From Lachnospiraceae bacterium (lineage in GTDB: Bacteria; Bacillota; Clostridia; Lachnospirales; Lachnospiraceae), in assembly GCA_013316825.1 (NCBI GenBank), contig WSLY01000001.1:99884-163883 (forward strand): a DNA stretch of 64,000 nucleotides, read 5' to 3'. This document shows, in pieces, positions 25,154 through 34,992 of this stretch. Positions within the stretch are counted from its first letter, which is position 1, and every line of letters begins with the position of its first letter. Below the pieces are notes generated by a model that was not told where the DNA came from, did not search any database, and was given only the letters and a program-made list of their open reading frames with translations. The position numbers were made by a program, and so were the translations under genes.

Positions 25154-25220
25154 AAGGTTGAAAGAAAATCTTTCAACCTTGATTTGAGAGTCAAATGACC
25201 ATGCAAGCATGTTCGCTTGA
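25154..25220 (+). other. Structured leader of the sulfhydrylase gene
   Basis: A perfect 12-bp stem with a 3-base AAA loop (25154-25165 with 25169-25180) is followed by smaller palindromes, including CATGCAAGCATG at 25200-25211. There is no T run, so it is not a normal terminator. It does not show the conserved S-box or T-box elements that often control sulfur-amino-acid genes. Confidence 0.55.
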
Positions 25221-25235
25221 CCCATGGAGGCAAAA

Positions 25236-26507
25236 ATGAAAAAAGAAACCATTTGCGTACAGGCGGGCTGGCAGCCCAAAAAGGGGGAGCCGAGGGTGCT
25301 TCCCATTTACCAGTCAACGACCTTTAAATACGAGACTTCAGACCAGATGGGTGAATTGTTTGATTTGAAGGAAAGCGGATATTTTTACACCAGACTGCAG
25401 AATCCGACCAATGATTATGTTGCGGCAAAAATCTGCGAACTGGAAGGCGGCGCGGCAGCTATGCTTACCAGTTCGGGACAGGCTGCCAACTACTATGCCG
25501 TTTTTAATATCTGTGAAGCGGGCAGTCATGTGGTGCTTTCTTCTACGGTATACGGCGGAACCTTTAATCTGCTTACCGTGACGATGAAAAAGATGGGCAT
25601 AGAGTGTACCGTAGTAAATCCGGATGCACCCACAGAAGAGCTTGATGCCGCATTTCAGGAAAATACGAGATGTGTCTTGGCGGAGACGCTGGCAAATCCG
25701 GCATTGGTGGTGCTGGATATTGAAAAATTTGCGGAACTGGCACACAGGCACGGGGTTCCGCTGATTGTAGACAATACCTTTGCAACGCCCATAAACTGCA
25801 ACCCTTTCCAGTGGGGGGCGGACATTGTGACGCATTCTACGACAAAATACATGGACGGTCATGCCATGACGGTCGGAGGCGCCATTGTGGATTCCGGCAA
25901 TTTTGACTGGACAAAATATCCGGATAAGTATGCCGGTCTCTGTAAGCCGGATGAATCTTATCATGGCGTTGTGTATACGGAAAAATTTCAGAAAGCGGCA
26001 TACATAACCAAAGCGACAGTACAGCTTATGCGTGATTTGGGTTCGATTCAGTCTCCCCAGAATGCGTTTCTTTTAAATGTCGGTCTGGAAACGCTGCCGC
26101 TTCGCATGGAAAGACATTGCGCCAATGCGCAGAAGGCTGCGGAATATCTGGAAACACATTCCAAAGTGGCATGGGTGAATTATCCGGGACTGCAGGGAAA
26201 TAAATATCACGCGCTTGCAGAGAAATATATGCCGAACGGTTCCTGCGGCGTCATCAGTTTCGGGCTCAAGGGCGGCAGAAAGGCAGCCGGCGAAATGATG
26301 GACAAGTTTAAGCTTGCGGCGATTGTAACGCACGTGGCAGATGCGCGGACCTGTGTTCTGCATCCGGCAAGCCATACGCACCGTCAGATGACGGACGAGC
26401 AGCTTTTGGCAGCGGGAGTTGCACCGGACTTAATTCGGTTTTCCGTGGGGCTTGAGCATATAGAAGATATTATTGCAGATTTGGATCAGGCTCTTTCCTG
26501 CATTTAA
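25236..26507 (+). CDS. O-acetylhomoserine sulfhydrylase (PLP-dependent)
   Basis: Cys/Met-metabolism PLP enzyme that joins O-acetylhomoserine with sulfide (or methanethiol) to make homocysteine or methionine. The PLP lysine lies in THSTTKYMDGH, and YFYTRLQNPTNDYVAAKI and VLHPASHTHRQM are typical of the ~425-residue sulfhydrylase group rather than the shorter gamma-lyases (423 aa here). The ATG at 25236 has GGAGG 5 bases ahead; the ATG at 25224 overlaps that ribosome site. It stands alone behind a structured leader of about 140 bases. Cystathionine gamma-synthase activity is a less likely alternative. Confidence 0.92.
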   Translation: MKKETICVQAGWQPKKGEPRVLPIYQSTTFKYETSDQMGELFDLKESGYFYTRLQNPTNDYVAAKICELEGGAAAMLTSSGQAANYYAVFNICEAGSHVVLSSTVYGGTFNLLTVTMKKMGIECTVVNPDAPTEELDAAFQENTRCVLAETLANPALVVLDIEKFAELAHRHGVPLIVDNTFATPINCNPFQWGADIVTHSTTKYMDGHAMTVGGAIVDSGNFDWTKYPDKYAGLCKPDESYHGVVYTEKFQKAAYITKATVQLMRDLGSIQSPQNAFLLNVGLETLPLRMERHCANAQKAAEYLETHSKVAWVNYPGLQGNKYHALAEKYMPNGSCGVISFGLKGGRKAAGEMMDKFKLAAIVTHVADARTCVLHPASHTHRQMTDEQLLAAGVAPDLIRFSVGLEHIEDIIADLDQALSCI

Positions 26508-26518
26508 TAGGTCAAATT

Positions 26519-26551
26519 GATTTTTGCGTCCGCCAAAGCGGATAAGGAGTG
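26519..26551 (+). repeat. Short repeat, copy B, providing the glycosyltransferase ribosome site
   Basis: The counterpart of 25121-25153. Here the repeat ends in AAGGAGTG, which supplies the ribosome site for the glycosyltransferase at 26557, and its 6-bp hairpin sits just upstream of that site. Confidence 0.6.
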
Positions 26552-26556
26552 TCAAA

Positions 26557-27495
26557 ATGGATAAACTGGCAATTGTAGTTCCCTGTTACAATGAAGAGGA
26601 AGTGCTGCAGCTTGCATCAAAGACCTTACGAGACGTACTGGATTTGCTGATTGAGAAGGGGAAGATAGCGGCTGACAGCTTTATCCTGTTTGTGAATGAT
26701 GGAAGCAAGGACAGGACATGGGAGCTGATTGAAAAGGAACATGCCCAGTATGCGCAGGTTCGGGGACTGAAGCTTGCAGGCAACGTGGGACATCAGAACG
26801 CTCTGACGGCGGGACTGCTTACCGCAATGGATATGTGTGATGTCACAGTTTCTATCGATGCGGATTTGCAGGATGATGTAAATGTGATTGAAGAAATGGT
26901 GGATAAATTTCATGAAGGCAAGGACATTGTATACGGCGTACGGAGCAGCAGGAAAAAGGATTCTTTCTTCAAGCGTTCTACCGCGCAGGGATTTTATCGT
27001 TTTATGTCCCTGATGGGAGTCAAAACCATATATAATCATGCGGATTTCAGATTGATGAGCAGGCGGGCTGTGGAACAATTTTCACGATATGAAGAAAGCA
27101 ACCTGTTTCTTCGGGGGATGGTGCCTTTGATTGGATATGAGACAGATTCCGTCTACTATGAAAGAAGGGAGCGCGCGGCAGGAGAATCTAAGTATCCGTT
27201 TAAAAAGATGCTGGCGCTTGCTTTAAATGGCATCACCTCGTTTTCGATAAAACCGATTGGACTGATTACGACTTTGGGATTTCTGATTGTTATCGGTTCT
27301 GTGGCTGCCGCAGTATATGCCCTGATATCTTATTTTACGGAAAACGCGGTGCCGGGGTGGACTTCTCTGATTTTATCCATCTGGTTTATCGGAGGCGTGC
27401 AGCTTCTGGCGATTGGGCTGGTAGGGCAGTATATTGGTAAAATATACATGGAAGTAAAGCACCGGCCCCGTTACAACATCGAGAAAATATTGTAG
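26557..27495 (+). CDS. GtrB/DPM1-type polyprenyl-phosphate glycosyltransferase
   Basis: Family 2 glycosyltransferase that probably transfers a sugar from a nucleotide sugar to undecaprenyl phosphate. Visible features are VPCYNEEEVL at the N-terminus, the metal-binding SIDADLQDD, HADFRLMSRR, and a C-terminal pair of membrane helices (about 230-250 and 268-290), the GtrB arrangement. The 312-residue product starts at the ATG at 26557, behind AAGGAG. It lies 20 bases ahead of a multi-spanning membrane protein that could be the partner using the lipid-linked sugar. The sugar and acceptor are unknown. Confidence 0.9.
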   Translation: MDKLAIVVPCYNEEEVLQLASKTLRDVLDLLIEKGKIAADSFILFVNDGSKDRTWELIEKEHAQYAQVRGLKLAGNVGHQNALTAGLLTAMDMCDVTVSIDADLQDDVNVIEEMVDKFHEGKDIVYGVRSSRKKDSFFKRSTAQGFYRFMSLMGVKTIYNHADFRLMSRRAVEQFSRYEESNLFLRGMVPLIGYETDSVYYERRERAAGESKYPFKKMLALALNGITSFSIKPIGLITTLGFLIVIGSVAAAVYALISYFTENAVPGWTSLILSIWFIGGVQLLAIGLVGQYIGKIYMEVKHRPRYNIEKIL

Positions 27496-27515
27496 CGTAC
27501 GATAAAGGAGTCCAA

Positions 27516-29576
27516 ATGACTTACAAAAAGAATTGGTTAAGCGTCTGCTTATGGGCATTTTATGCATTAAGCGTTTTTGTGTGTTATGCTAAATCCCTGT
27601 ATGATGTGCTGCAGGCGCCTCATGTGACAAATCATTACATACAGTTTGGCATTGTATTCTTTTCCTTTGCGCTGGCAGCGGTTGTCTTTATACAGATTAG
27701 GAGGCTGGCAAATTACGTAAAGCGACCCGTTCCTGTACTTTGGGAAGCCCTGATTTTTGTGCTGCTGTTTGCCGCCGGCGTGTTTTTGCGTATCTATTTT
27801 ATAGGCAGCGGCGCGGAACAAGCCGCTTATTTTGAGACCGCTATGGTGAACGGCAGTCCGGTGGTGACGCTTGCACACGGAGCGCAGTATTTTTATGTAC
27901 TGCTCTTAAGAGGGCTCTTTTTATTGACAGGCAACCATTTTATAGCAGGCATTATATTGCAGATATGTTTACAGATGATTGCCGCTTTTTTATGGTATCT
28001 GGCAGTAAAAAAATGTGCAGGGCGTGTGGCGGCGCTTGTTTTGTTTGCCGGCTTGATGCTTATGCCGGCGAGCATAAGGGAAGGCTTATTGTATTCGCCC
28101 AAGATGCTTTATATGCTGTTATGCGGCATTGTGCTTTTGATGACGGCAGGTTTGCTTGAAAGACAGCATCGGAATACAGCGTTTCGGTGGTATGTATGGT
28201 TTGCGGCTGTGCTGGTCGGTGTGGGGATTGGCGTGCTTACCTATTTAGACGTGTCGGGAATTTTGTTTTTGGTGCCCGTGCTGTTTCTGCTTTTTGTCAA
28301 AGGAGAAGCAAAGGAGGAGGGAGCCGTTTCAGAAGGCAGACGTCTTGGAAGGGCGGCATTACAGCTTTTGGCGGTGATGTTTTTTGCCCTTGCCACCATG
28401 TTTTTACTGTTATACATGGATGCGCTGCAGAATAGAGCGGGTGTTCTTGAAGTGTTTGCGACTTGGCGAACCCTGTTTTCCGGCAAAGAAGTCCTTGGGC
28501 TGCCAGCAGTCTTTACCGCGGCAACAGCTTTGGAGGCCTGGGTGTTTGCAGGTTTGACTTTCTTCATGCTTATTGGCGTCTTTGCATTTTTTATCCGTCG
28601 AAAAGAGGAAGTGCAGATGTTGTGGCTGCTTTTTGCGGCGGCAGCAATTGCCTTATATGCAGGCGGTTTTTATGCAGAAGGAATGGATTGCGAATATCTG
28701 CTGCTGACGGCAGTACTGCTTTTAGCAGGCGCAGGAATGCAGGCAGCATTTTGCAGAACAAAAGCAGCGGACGAGGAACAGGAAGCAAGCGTGCCGTCTG
28801 AGAATGAGCGCGCAAAACAGCCGAAGACGAAAGCAGAAGAAAAGCAGAAAGAGAAGCCGGAAGCGAAACAGGAAGAGAAGCTAGAAGAAGAGCCGGAAGC
28901 AAAGCAGGAAGAGAAGTCAGAAGAAAAACAGAAAGCAAAGTCGGATGCAGTGCTTTCTGTTGGAGAAAGCATACAAAAGCAAGAAGTGAGAGCACAGGGC
29001 AGAGTGGAGCCGGAGCTGGCGGCAATGGAACCGGAAGCGGCAGAAAACACAGTCAGAGAGAAGGAATCCCCGAAAGGGCAGGAAGAATCAAAGCAGCAGT
29101 CACCACAAGAACAAAATCAGACAGAAAGCGATGTGAGTCAGATGAGTTACAATGCAGAATATGATGACAACAGGGAAAAAGGCGGACAGGATTCTTTATG
29201 GGCGTTGTTTGCAGGAGATGACGGTGCGGTGAAGCCGGCAGGCAGCGAAGGAGAAAAAGCAGCCGGCAAGAAACAGGAAGTAAAAAAAGAAAAAGAGAAA
29301 AAAGCAAAAGAGGACAAAGCAAAAGAAAAGAAAGTAAAAGAGAAGAAACCAAAAGAAAAAAAGAAGCAGGCAGCAGGGAAAAAGCAAACGGCTGAGGAGA
29401 CAACAGCGGGGCAGAATACAGAGGAAAAGGCGGCTGCAAAGAAGAATTACATTGAAAATCCGCTGCCGCTTCCTAAAAAGCATGTTCCCAAAACCATGGG
29501 GTATCAGACGGAGCCTGCGCCGGAAAAAATGGATTTTGACATAGATATTTCAGAGTTTGATGATTTTGATATTTAG
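27516..29576 (+). CDS. Multi-spanning membrane protein with a long Lys/Glu-rich cytoplasmic tail (686 aa)
   Basis: The first ~415 residues carry about ten membrane helices in a layout like GT-C glycosyltransferases (for example LWEALIFVLLFAAGVFLRIY followed by a loop with acidic residues, AEQAAYFE). The remaining ~270 residues are a low-complexity charged tail (AKQEEKLEEE, KEKEKKAKEDKAKEKK) that ends in an ordered-looking motif (ENPLPLPKKHVPKTM, then DIDISEFDDFDI). AAAGGAG precedes the ATG. Coupling to a GtrB-type gene 20 bases upstream suggests an envelope glycosylation role, for instance transfer of the lipid-linked sugar; this is inference. The tail motif may bind a cytoplasmic partner. 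No known family is clearly matched. Confidence 0.75.
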   Translation: MTYKKNWLSVCLWAFYALSVFVCYAKSLYDVLQAPHVTNHYIQFGIVFFSFALAAVVFIQIRRLANYVKRPVPVLWEALIFVLLFAAGVFLRIYFIGSGAEQAAYFETAMVNGSPVVTLAHGAQYFYVLLLRGLFLLTGNHFIAGIILQICLQMIAAFLWYLAVKKCAGRVAALVLFAGLMLMPASIREGLLYSPKMLYMLLCGIVLLMTAGLLERQHRNTAFRWYVWFAAVLVGVGIGVLTYLDVSGILFLVPVLFLLFVKGEAKEEGAVSEGRRLGRAALQLLAVMFFALATMFLLLYMDALQNRAGVLEVFATWRTLFSGKEVLGLPAVFTAATALEAWVFAGLTFFMLIGVFAFFIRRKEEVQMLWLLFAAAAIALYAGGFYAEGMDCEYLLLTAVLLLAGAGMQAAFCRTKAADEEQEASVPSENERAKQPKTKAEEKQKEKPEAKQEEKLEEEPEAKQEEKSEEKQKAKSDAVLSVGESIQKQEVRAQGRVEPELAAMEPEAAENTVREKESPKGQEESKQQSPQEQNQTESDVSQMSYNAEYDDNREKGGQDSLWALFAGDDGAVKPAGSEGEKAAGKKQEVKKEKEKKAKEDKAKEKKVKEKKPKEKKKQAAGKKQTAEETTAGQNTEEKAAAKKNYIENPLPLPKKHVPKTMGYQTEPAPEKMDFDIDISEFDDFDI

Positions 29577-29653
29577 ATACCGAAGTCACCTCAAAAGGAA
29601 TTAAGCTGCGCCTGTTGTTTTTGTATGAAACACAAAGTTTGGAGCACAATAGT

Positions 29654-29676
29654 AAGGAACTGCATTGCGGTTCCTT
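29654..29676 (+). terminator. Terminator after the membrane protein gene
   Basis: A 10-bp stem with one G-T pair (29654-29663 with 29667-29676) and a 3-base loop, followed by GCTTTTA. Confidence 0.75.
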
Positions 29677-29739
29677 GCTTTTATGAATGGCAGTAAGAAG
29701 TGAAAAAACAAACAACCAGACTTTGACAGGAGGATTCCG

Positions 29740-30465
29740 ATGAAGGAGGAAAAAACAGAAAAGAAAAACGAAGAAAAGCGGGAAGAAGAGAAGTATAAGG
29801 ATGCCCGCATAGAGCAGACGGGACAGGTGCTTTTAGATAAAAACAAAGAGAAACAGAATGTGCATCTGATTACAATTATCGGGGAAATAGAGGGGCATGA
29901 TAATTTAAACAGTTCGGCAAAGACGACGAAGTATGAGCATATTCTGCCCCAGCTTGCAGCGATTGAAGACAGTGAGGAAATCAAAGGCGTTATGGTGCTT
30001 CTCAATACAATGGGCGGCGATGTGGAGGCCGGACTTGCCATAGCAGAAATGCTTTCGTCCTTGTCAAAGCCAACGGTTTCACTTGTGCTCGGCGGCAGTC
30101 ATTCCATCGGTGTGCCGATAGCGGTCAGCACGGATTATTCTTATATTGTGCCGACGGGCACGATGGTTATTCATCCCGTCAGAATGAATGGCATGGTAAT
30201 CGGGGTGCCGCAGACTTTTGACTATTTTAAACAGATACAGGACAGAATTACCGGTTTTGTGTGCAGTCACTGCGGAATAAAGAAGCAGCGGCTGGAGGAG
30301 CTTATGATGGAAACCGGCGTACTGACGAAGGATGTCGGAACTATTTTAGTAGGACAGGAAACCGTAAACGAAGGGATTATCGATGCCGTGGGAGGCATCA
30401 GCGAGGCGATGGCAAAACTGCATGAGCTGATTGGGGACAGGGACGGCGGAGAAAATAAAAACTAA
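29740..30465 (+). CDS. tepA: ClpP-class serine protease, TepA-like
   Basis: Membrane- or cytoplasm-associated ClpP-fold protease, called translocation-enhancing protein in Bacillus. After a charged N-terminal segment (about 1-35) the ClpP core shows LLNTMGGDVEAGLAIAEML, the nucleophile Ser in GGSHSIGVPI and the catalytic His in MVIHPVR. The 241-residue length fits TepA. The ATG at 29740 has AGGAGG 6 bases ahead. The next gene is an FtsK/SpoIIIE translocase, and tepA-spoIIIE adjacency is also seen in Bacillus. A role in degrading signal peptides or other short peptides is possible. Confidence 0.88.
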   Translation: MKEEKTEKKNEEKREEEKYKDARIEQTGQVLLDKNKEKQNVHLITIIGEIEGHDNLNSSAKTTKYEHILPQLAAIEDSEEIKGVMVLLNTMGGDVEAGLAIAEMLSSLSKPTVSLVLGGSHSIGVPIAVSTDYSYIVPTGTMVIHPVRMNGMVIGVPQTFDYFKQIQDRITGFVCSHCGIKKQRLEELMMETGVLTKDVGTILVGQETVNEGIIDAVGGISEAMAKLHELIGDRDGGENKN

Positions 30466-30475
30466 ATTGTACATG

Positions 30476-30504
30476 ATGACAAGAACGGGGAAAAATGCTA
30501 TAAT
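30476..30504 (+). promoter_or_regulatory. Promoter of the ftsK/spoIIIE gene
   Basis: ATGACA (30476-30481), 17 bases, TATAAT (30499-30504): five of six and six of six consensus bases, 70 bases ahead of the start. Confidence 0.65.
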
Positions 30505-30572
30505 AACTAAGGTTGTCACTTTGGGCATTCTATTTTGGCAAAAATAACCGTATAAATCGGGAGTATAGAGCG

Positions 30573-33194
30573 ATGGCGGCGAATCATACAGGAAAAAAGG
30601 CTTCCTCCTCAAAAAAGGGTTCTGCGAGGGGAAAGACAAATACAAACAAAGGATATTCGGAGCAGGACAGCGCCCTCTTTCATGAGGTGGTGCTGATTCT
30701 GCTGTTTGCGCTGGCTGTTTTTCTGGTTTTATGCAATTTTGGCGTATTGGGAACAGTGGGGAATGGAATCAGCGATATTTTATTTGGATTGTTTGGATAT
30801 CTGGCATATGTGGTGGCGATTATCGCCTTTGTGGGAGCGGCGTTCTGGTCAGCCAATGCAGGAAGTCCGGCGGCGGTCAGGAAAATTGCGGCAGGAGTCG
30901 TATTGTTTCTGATGGTGGGCATTGTCTGTGAAATGGTATCAGGATATGCCCTGCAAATGGAAAGCTATAGTCTTGCGGAGTTATATAAGTATGACAGCGA
31001 GGCGAGGAAGGGCGGCGGCATTATAGCAGGAAGCCTTGCCTTTTTGTGCCATCATTTTCTGGATACCCTCGGTACGGTTCTGATTGTGATTATTCTGTCT
31101 TTAATCAGCATTGTACTCCTTACGGAACGCTCTTTGGTTAACAGTATGAAAAACGGAGGCAGGCGCATGGCACAGCTCTCCAGAGAGGATGCGGAAAGAA
31201 GGCGCGAGCAGGCAAGAATACGACGCTCTGACATAGAGGAAGAACGGCAGCGCAGAGAGGAAGAAAAAGCGAAGCGGCTTGAAGAAAAACGGCTTAGGGA
31301 AGAGGAAAAAGAAAACGAAAAAATACTGCGTATGGATAAAAAAGTAAGCGGCGTTATGGCGGACACAACGCTCCCCCATGTGCAGGAGAAGCGTGTGCGC
31401 GACGATATGCATGAAATCATACTCAATATGGAGGAGGATTTTGCAGAGCCTGCAGAGGCGCCCGCCGTATCGCAAATGCATGAAATCAGAATCAACAGCG
31501 CGCCCGCCGAACAGGAAGTACAGGCGGCAGAGGAAGCGCCTTATATAGAAGAAGACAGGGAAGCGTGGCAAGAAGAGTCATATGTGCAGGAGGAATGGCA
31601 TGAGCCTGCAGAGGCAGCCGCCGTGTCTCATCGCCCCGTTGCAAAGCTTCCTGAGAAAAAGAAAGAGGACAGTCAAAGTGGAATAGTGCCGGAGAGTGCC
31701 GCGGCACGCGGAAAGCTTCCGGGCAAATACATATTTCCGCCTCTTTCCCGCCTGCAGAAAGGAAAAGGCGGCGGCGGTGATTCGGCAAAGGAGTTAAAAG
31801 AAACTGCCATGCGGCTGCAGCAGACGCTTGCAACCTTTGGCGTCAGGGTAACGATTACAGATATTAGTCAGGGACCGTCCGTAACCAGATATGAGCTGCA
31901 GCCGGAGCAGGGAGTGAAGGTGAGTAAGATTGTCGGCTTGTCTGATGACATCAAGCTGAATCTTGCGGCAACGGATATCAGAATAGAAGCGCCGATTCCC
32001 GGAAAAGCAGCAATTGGAATCGAGGTGCCCAACAAAGAAAATATGGCTGTGGCACTGCGCGATTTGCTGGAGACAAAAGAGTTTAAGGAATTTCCTTCTA
32101 ATCTGGCTTTTGCAGTAGGCAAGGACATTGCAGGTAAAGCGGTTGTAGCCGATATTGCAAAAATGCCGCATATGCTGATTGCAGGGGCGACAGGCTCCGG
32201 CAAATCGGTTTGTATCAATACCCTGATTATGAGCATTTTATATAAAGCGCATCCGGATGACGTAAAGCTGATTATGGTTGACCCTAAGGTGGTGGAGTTA
32301 AGTGTCTATAATGGGATTCCACATCTGCTGATTCCGGTTGTCACAGACCCCAAGAAGGCGGCGGCAGCGCTTCATTGGGGCGTTACGGAGATGACGGAGC
32401 GCTACAAAAAATTTGCGGATTTTAATGTCCGTGACTTAAAAGGCTACAACCAAAAAGTAGAGAGTATGCGTGAGAAAGGGGAGGAGGATGCGCCTGCAAA
32501 GCTTCCCCAGATTGTGATTATTGTGGATGAGCTTGCTGATTTGATGATGGTATCCCCGGGCGAAGTGGAAGAGTCCATCTGCCGTCTGGCACAGCTCGCA
32601 AGAGCGGCAGGTATCCATTTGATTATTGCGACCCAGCGTCCTTCTGTCGATGTCATTACGGGACTTATCAAGGCGAATATGCCGAGCCGTGTGGCATTCA
32701 GCGTTTCCAGCGGTGTGGATTCCCGTACCATTCTTGACATGAACGGTGCGGAAAAATTGTTGGGAAAGGGCGATATGCTCTTTTATCCCCAAGGCTATTC
32801 CAAACCGGCGCGTGTACAAGGGGCTTTTGTTTCGGACAGAGAAGTATCCGATGTGGTGGATTTTCTAAAAAATCAGGCAATCGGGAACGTTTATGCGGCG
32901 GATGTGGAGGAAAAGATTCAGAATATCGGCAGCGGCGGTTCGGGCAGTCAGGCGGGTGCGGAAAGTGCCGGAAACGTGGATGAATATTTTGCCGATGCGG
33001 GCAGGTTCATTATTGATAAGGACAAAGCTTCCATCGGTATGCTGCAGAGAATGTTCAAAATTGGTTTTAACAGGGCAGCGCGGATTATGGACCAACTGAG
33101 CGAATACGGCGTTGTAGGCGAGGAAGAAGGGACAAAACCGAGAAAGGTGCTGATGAGTATTACAGAATTTGAGCAGTTGCTGGAGGAAATATAA
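30573..33194 (+). CDS. ftsK: FtsK/SpoIIIE-family DNA translocase
   Basis: Septum-located motor that pumps DNA during division or into the forespore. The 873-residue protein has four N-terminal membrane helices (about 30-180), a charged linker, the FtsK alpha domain, the ATPase domain with Walker [14 protein letters not shown] and Walker [14 protein letters not shown], and a C-terminal gamma winged helix ([17 protein letters not shown]) for reading polar DNA sites. The ATG at 30573 follows GGGAG; the open frame extends back to 30513 without a ribosome site. tepA lies upstream, as in Bacillus. Whether it serves division, sporulation or both cannot be told from sequence; spoIIIE is the alternative name. 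Confidence 0.95.
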   Translation: MAANHTGKKASSSKKGSARGKTNTNKGYSEQDSALFHEVVLILLFALAVFLVLCNFGVLGTVGNGISDILFGLFGYLAYVVAIIAFVGAAFWSANAGSPAAVRKIAAGVVLFLMVGIVCEMVSGYALQMESYSLAELYKYDSEARKGGGIIAGSLAFLCHHFLDTLGTVLIVIILSLISIVLLTERSLVNSMKNGGRRMAQLSREDAERRREQARIRRSDIEEERQRREEEKAKRLEEKRLREEEKENEKILRMDKKVSGVMADTTLPHVQEKRVRDDMHEIILNMEEDFAEPAEAPAVSQMHEIRINSAPAEQEVQAAEEAPYIEEDREAWQEESYVQEEWHEPAEAAAVSHRPVAKLPEKKKEDSQSGIVPESAAARGKLPGKYIFPPLSRLQKGKGGGGDSAKELKETAMRLQQTLATFGVRVTITDISQGPSVTRYELQPEQGVKVSKIVGLSDDIKLNLAATDIRIEAPIPGKAAIGIEVPNKENMAVALRDLLETKEFKEFPSNLAFAVGKDIAGKAVVADIAKMPHMLIAGATGSGKSVCINTLIMSILYKAHPDDVKLIMVDPKVVELSVYNGIPHLLIPVVTDPKKAAAALHWGVTEMTERYKKFADFNVRDLKGYNQKVESMREKGEEDAPAKLPQIVIIVDELADLMMVSPGEVEESICRLAQLARAAGIHLIIATQRPSVDVITGLIKANMPSRVAFSVSSGVDSRTILDMNGAEKLLGKGDMLFYPQGYSKPARVQGAFVSDREVSDVVDFLKNQAIGNVYAADVEEKIQNIGSGGSGSQAGAESAGNVDEYFADAGRFIIDKDKASIGMLQRMFKIGFNRAARIMDQLSEYGVVGEEEGTKPRKVLMSITEFEQLLEEI

Positions 33195-33258
33195 GTTTAA
33201 AAGTAAACTTTCCAATATGGATTGACAGGCGTGATGAAGCGCGCAAAGGGGTATAAGA

Positions 33259-34926
33259 ATGAAAACAGATATTCAGATTGCACAGGCAACAGAAATGAAG
33301 CCGGTCACGGAAATTGCAGAACAACTTGGCATTGAGGCGGAGGAATTGGAGCTTTACGGAAAATATAAGGCGAAGATATCGGATGCCTGTATGAAAAGAG
33401 TCTCCGGCAATCCTGACGGAAAACTGATTTTGGTTACGGCGATCAATCCGACGCCTGCAGGTGAAGGAAAGACGACCGTTACCGTTGGTTTGGGAGAAGC
33501 TTTTGGAAAATTGCATAAAAAAGCGGTGATTGCCCTGCGCGAGCCATCTTTGGGACCGTGCTTTGGCATAAAGGGAGGCGCTTCCGGCGGCGGCTATGCG
33601 CAGGTGGTGCCGATGGAAGATTTGAATCTGCATTTTACCGGCGATTTTCATGCGATTACTGCCGCTAACAATCTTCTGGCTGCACTTTTGGATAATCATA
33701 TTCAACAGGGCAACGAGCTTCGGATTGATACCAGACAGGTTGTGTGGAAACGCTGTATGGATATGAATGACAGAGTACTGCGCAATATTGTAGTGGGTAT
33801 GGGCAGCAAGACGGACGGTTTTGTCCGTGAAGACCATTTTGTCATTACGGTGGCGACGGAAATTATGGCGGTTTTGTGCCTTGCCGAGGATATGAAGGAT
33901 TTAAAGGAGCGGTTATCCCGCATGGTGGTGGCGTATGACTATCAGGGGCGGACCGTGACGGCGGGACAGCTTGGCGCCGTCGGCGCTATGGCAGCCCTTT
34001 TAAAGGACGCCATGAAGCCCAATTTGATTCAGACCTTAGAGCATACACCGGCACTTGTGCATGGGGGCCCTTTTGCCAATATTGCCCATGGCTGCAATTC
34101 CGTCAGGGCAACCAGAACGGCTCTGAAAATGGCGGATTATGTGGTGACGGAGGCTGGCTTTGGCGCAGACTTGGGAGCGGAAAAGTTTTTTGATATTAAA
34201 TGCCGGATGGCAGGATTAAAGCCGGATGCGGTAGTGCTGGTTGCAACAGTCAGAGCGTTAAAATACAATGGCGGTGTTGCAAAAAGTGATTTGAATGAAG
34301 AGAACATGGAAGCGCTTAAGGCAGGCATTGTCAATCTGGAAAAACATATTGAAAACCTGCAGCTTTTTGGAGTTCCCATTGTGGTAACCTTAAATGCTTT
34401 TGTATCAGATACGGAGAAAGAGACTGCTTTTGTAAAAGAGTTCTGCGAGAGCAGGGGCTGTGAATTTGCCATTGCCAATGTATGGGAAAAGGGCGGAGAG
34501 GGCGGCATTGCCCTTGCAGAGAAGGTATTGCATGCTTTGGAGCAGGAAAACCATTTTCAGGTGCTTTATGAAGATTCGGTATCCATTAAGCAAAAGATAG
34601 AGACCGTAGCAAAAAAAATTTACGGTGCGGGAAGCGTAAATTATACCTCTGCTGCGGTAAAACAGATAGAGAAGCTGGAAGCGCTCGGTTATGGGGCGCT
34701 GCCCGTCTGTATGGCAAAGAACCAGTATTCGCTTTCGGATGACCCGCAAAAGCTGGGCAGGCCGGAGGGCTTTGACATGAGTGTGAGGGAGGTCTATGTG
34801 TCAGCAGGAGCCGGCTTTATTGTGGTGCTGACCGGAACGATTGTGACGATGCCCGGGCTTTCCAAAAGTCCCGCGGCATACGGCATTGATGTAGATGAAG
34901 AAGGCGTGATTACGGGACTGTTCTGA
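33259..34926 (+). CDS. fhs: Formate--tetrahydrofolate ligase
   Basis: ATP-dependent synthesis of 10-formyl-tetrahydrofolate from formate. The 555-residue sequence has the nucleotide motif [20 protein letters not shown] near residue 70 and family segments such as [16 protein letters not shown] and a C-terminal [20 protein letters not shown] lies ahead of the ATG. folD follows 66 bases downstream, so the pair covers the formate-to-methylene-THF steps used for purines, serine/glycine interchange, or the methyl branch of acetogenesis if the other genes exist. No carbonyl branch genes are in the window. Confidence 0.97.
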   Translation: MKTDIQIAQATEMKPVTEIAEQLGIEAEELELYGKYKAKISDACMKRVSGNPDGKLILVTAINPTPAGEGKTTVTVGLGEAFGKLHKKAVIALREPSLGPCFGIKGGASGGGYAQVVPMEDLNLHFTGDFHAITAANNLLAALLDNHIQQGNELRIDTRQVVWKRCMDMNDRVLRNIVVGMGSKTDGFVREDHFVITVATEIMAVLCLAEDMKDLKERLSRMVVAYDYQGRTVTAGQLGAVGAMAALLKDAMKPNLIQTLEHTPALVHGGPFANIAHGCNSVRATRTALKMADYVVTEAGFGADLGAEKFFDIKCRMAGLKPDAVVLVATVRALKYNGGVAKSDLNEENMEALKAGIVNLEKHIENLQLFGVPIVVTLNAFVSDTEKETAFVKEFCESRGCEFAIANVWEKGGEGGIALAEKVLHALEQENHFQVLYEDSVSIKQKIETVAKKIYGAGSVNYTSAAVKQIEKLEALGYGALPVCMAKNQYSLSDDPQKLGRPEGFDMSVREVYVSAGAGFIVVLTGTIVTMPGLSKSPAAYGIDVDEEGVITGLF

Positions 34927-34992
34927 GGATGCGGGAAAAATTATCGATTCCCAAACAACAATAGGCCGTTTTAAGGCGGAATGTGAGGAAAT

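Noticed and set aside
25092..25235. Leader of the sulfhydrylase gene considered as a SAM (S-box) riboswitch or T-box
   Set aside because: The conserved S-box core and the T-box sequence are not present; only simple stems are seen.
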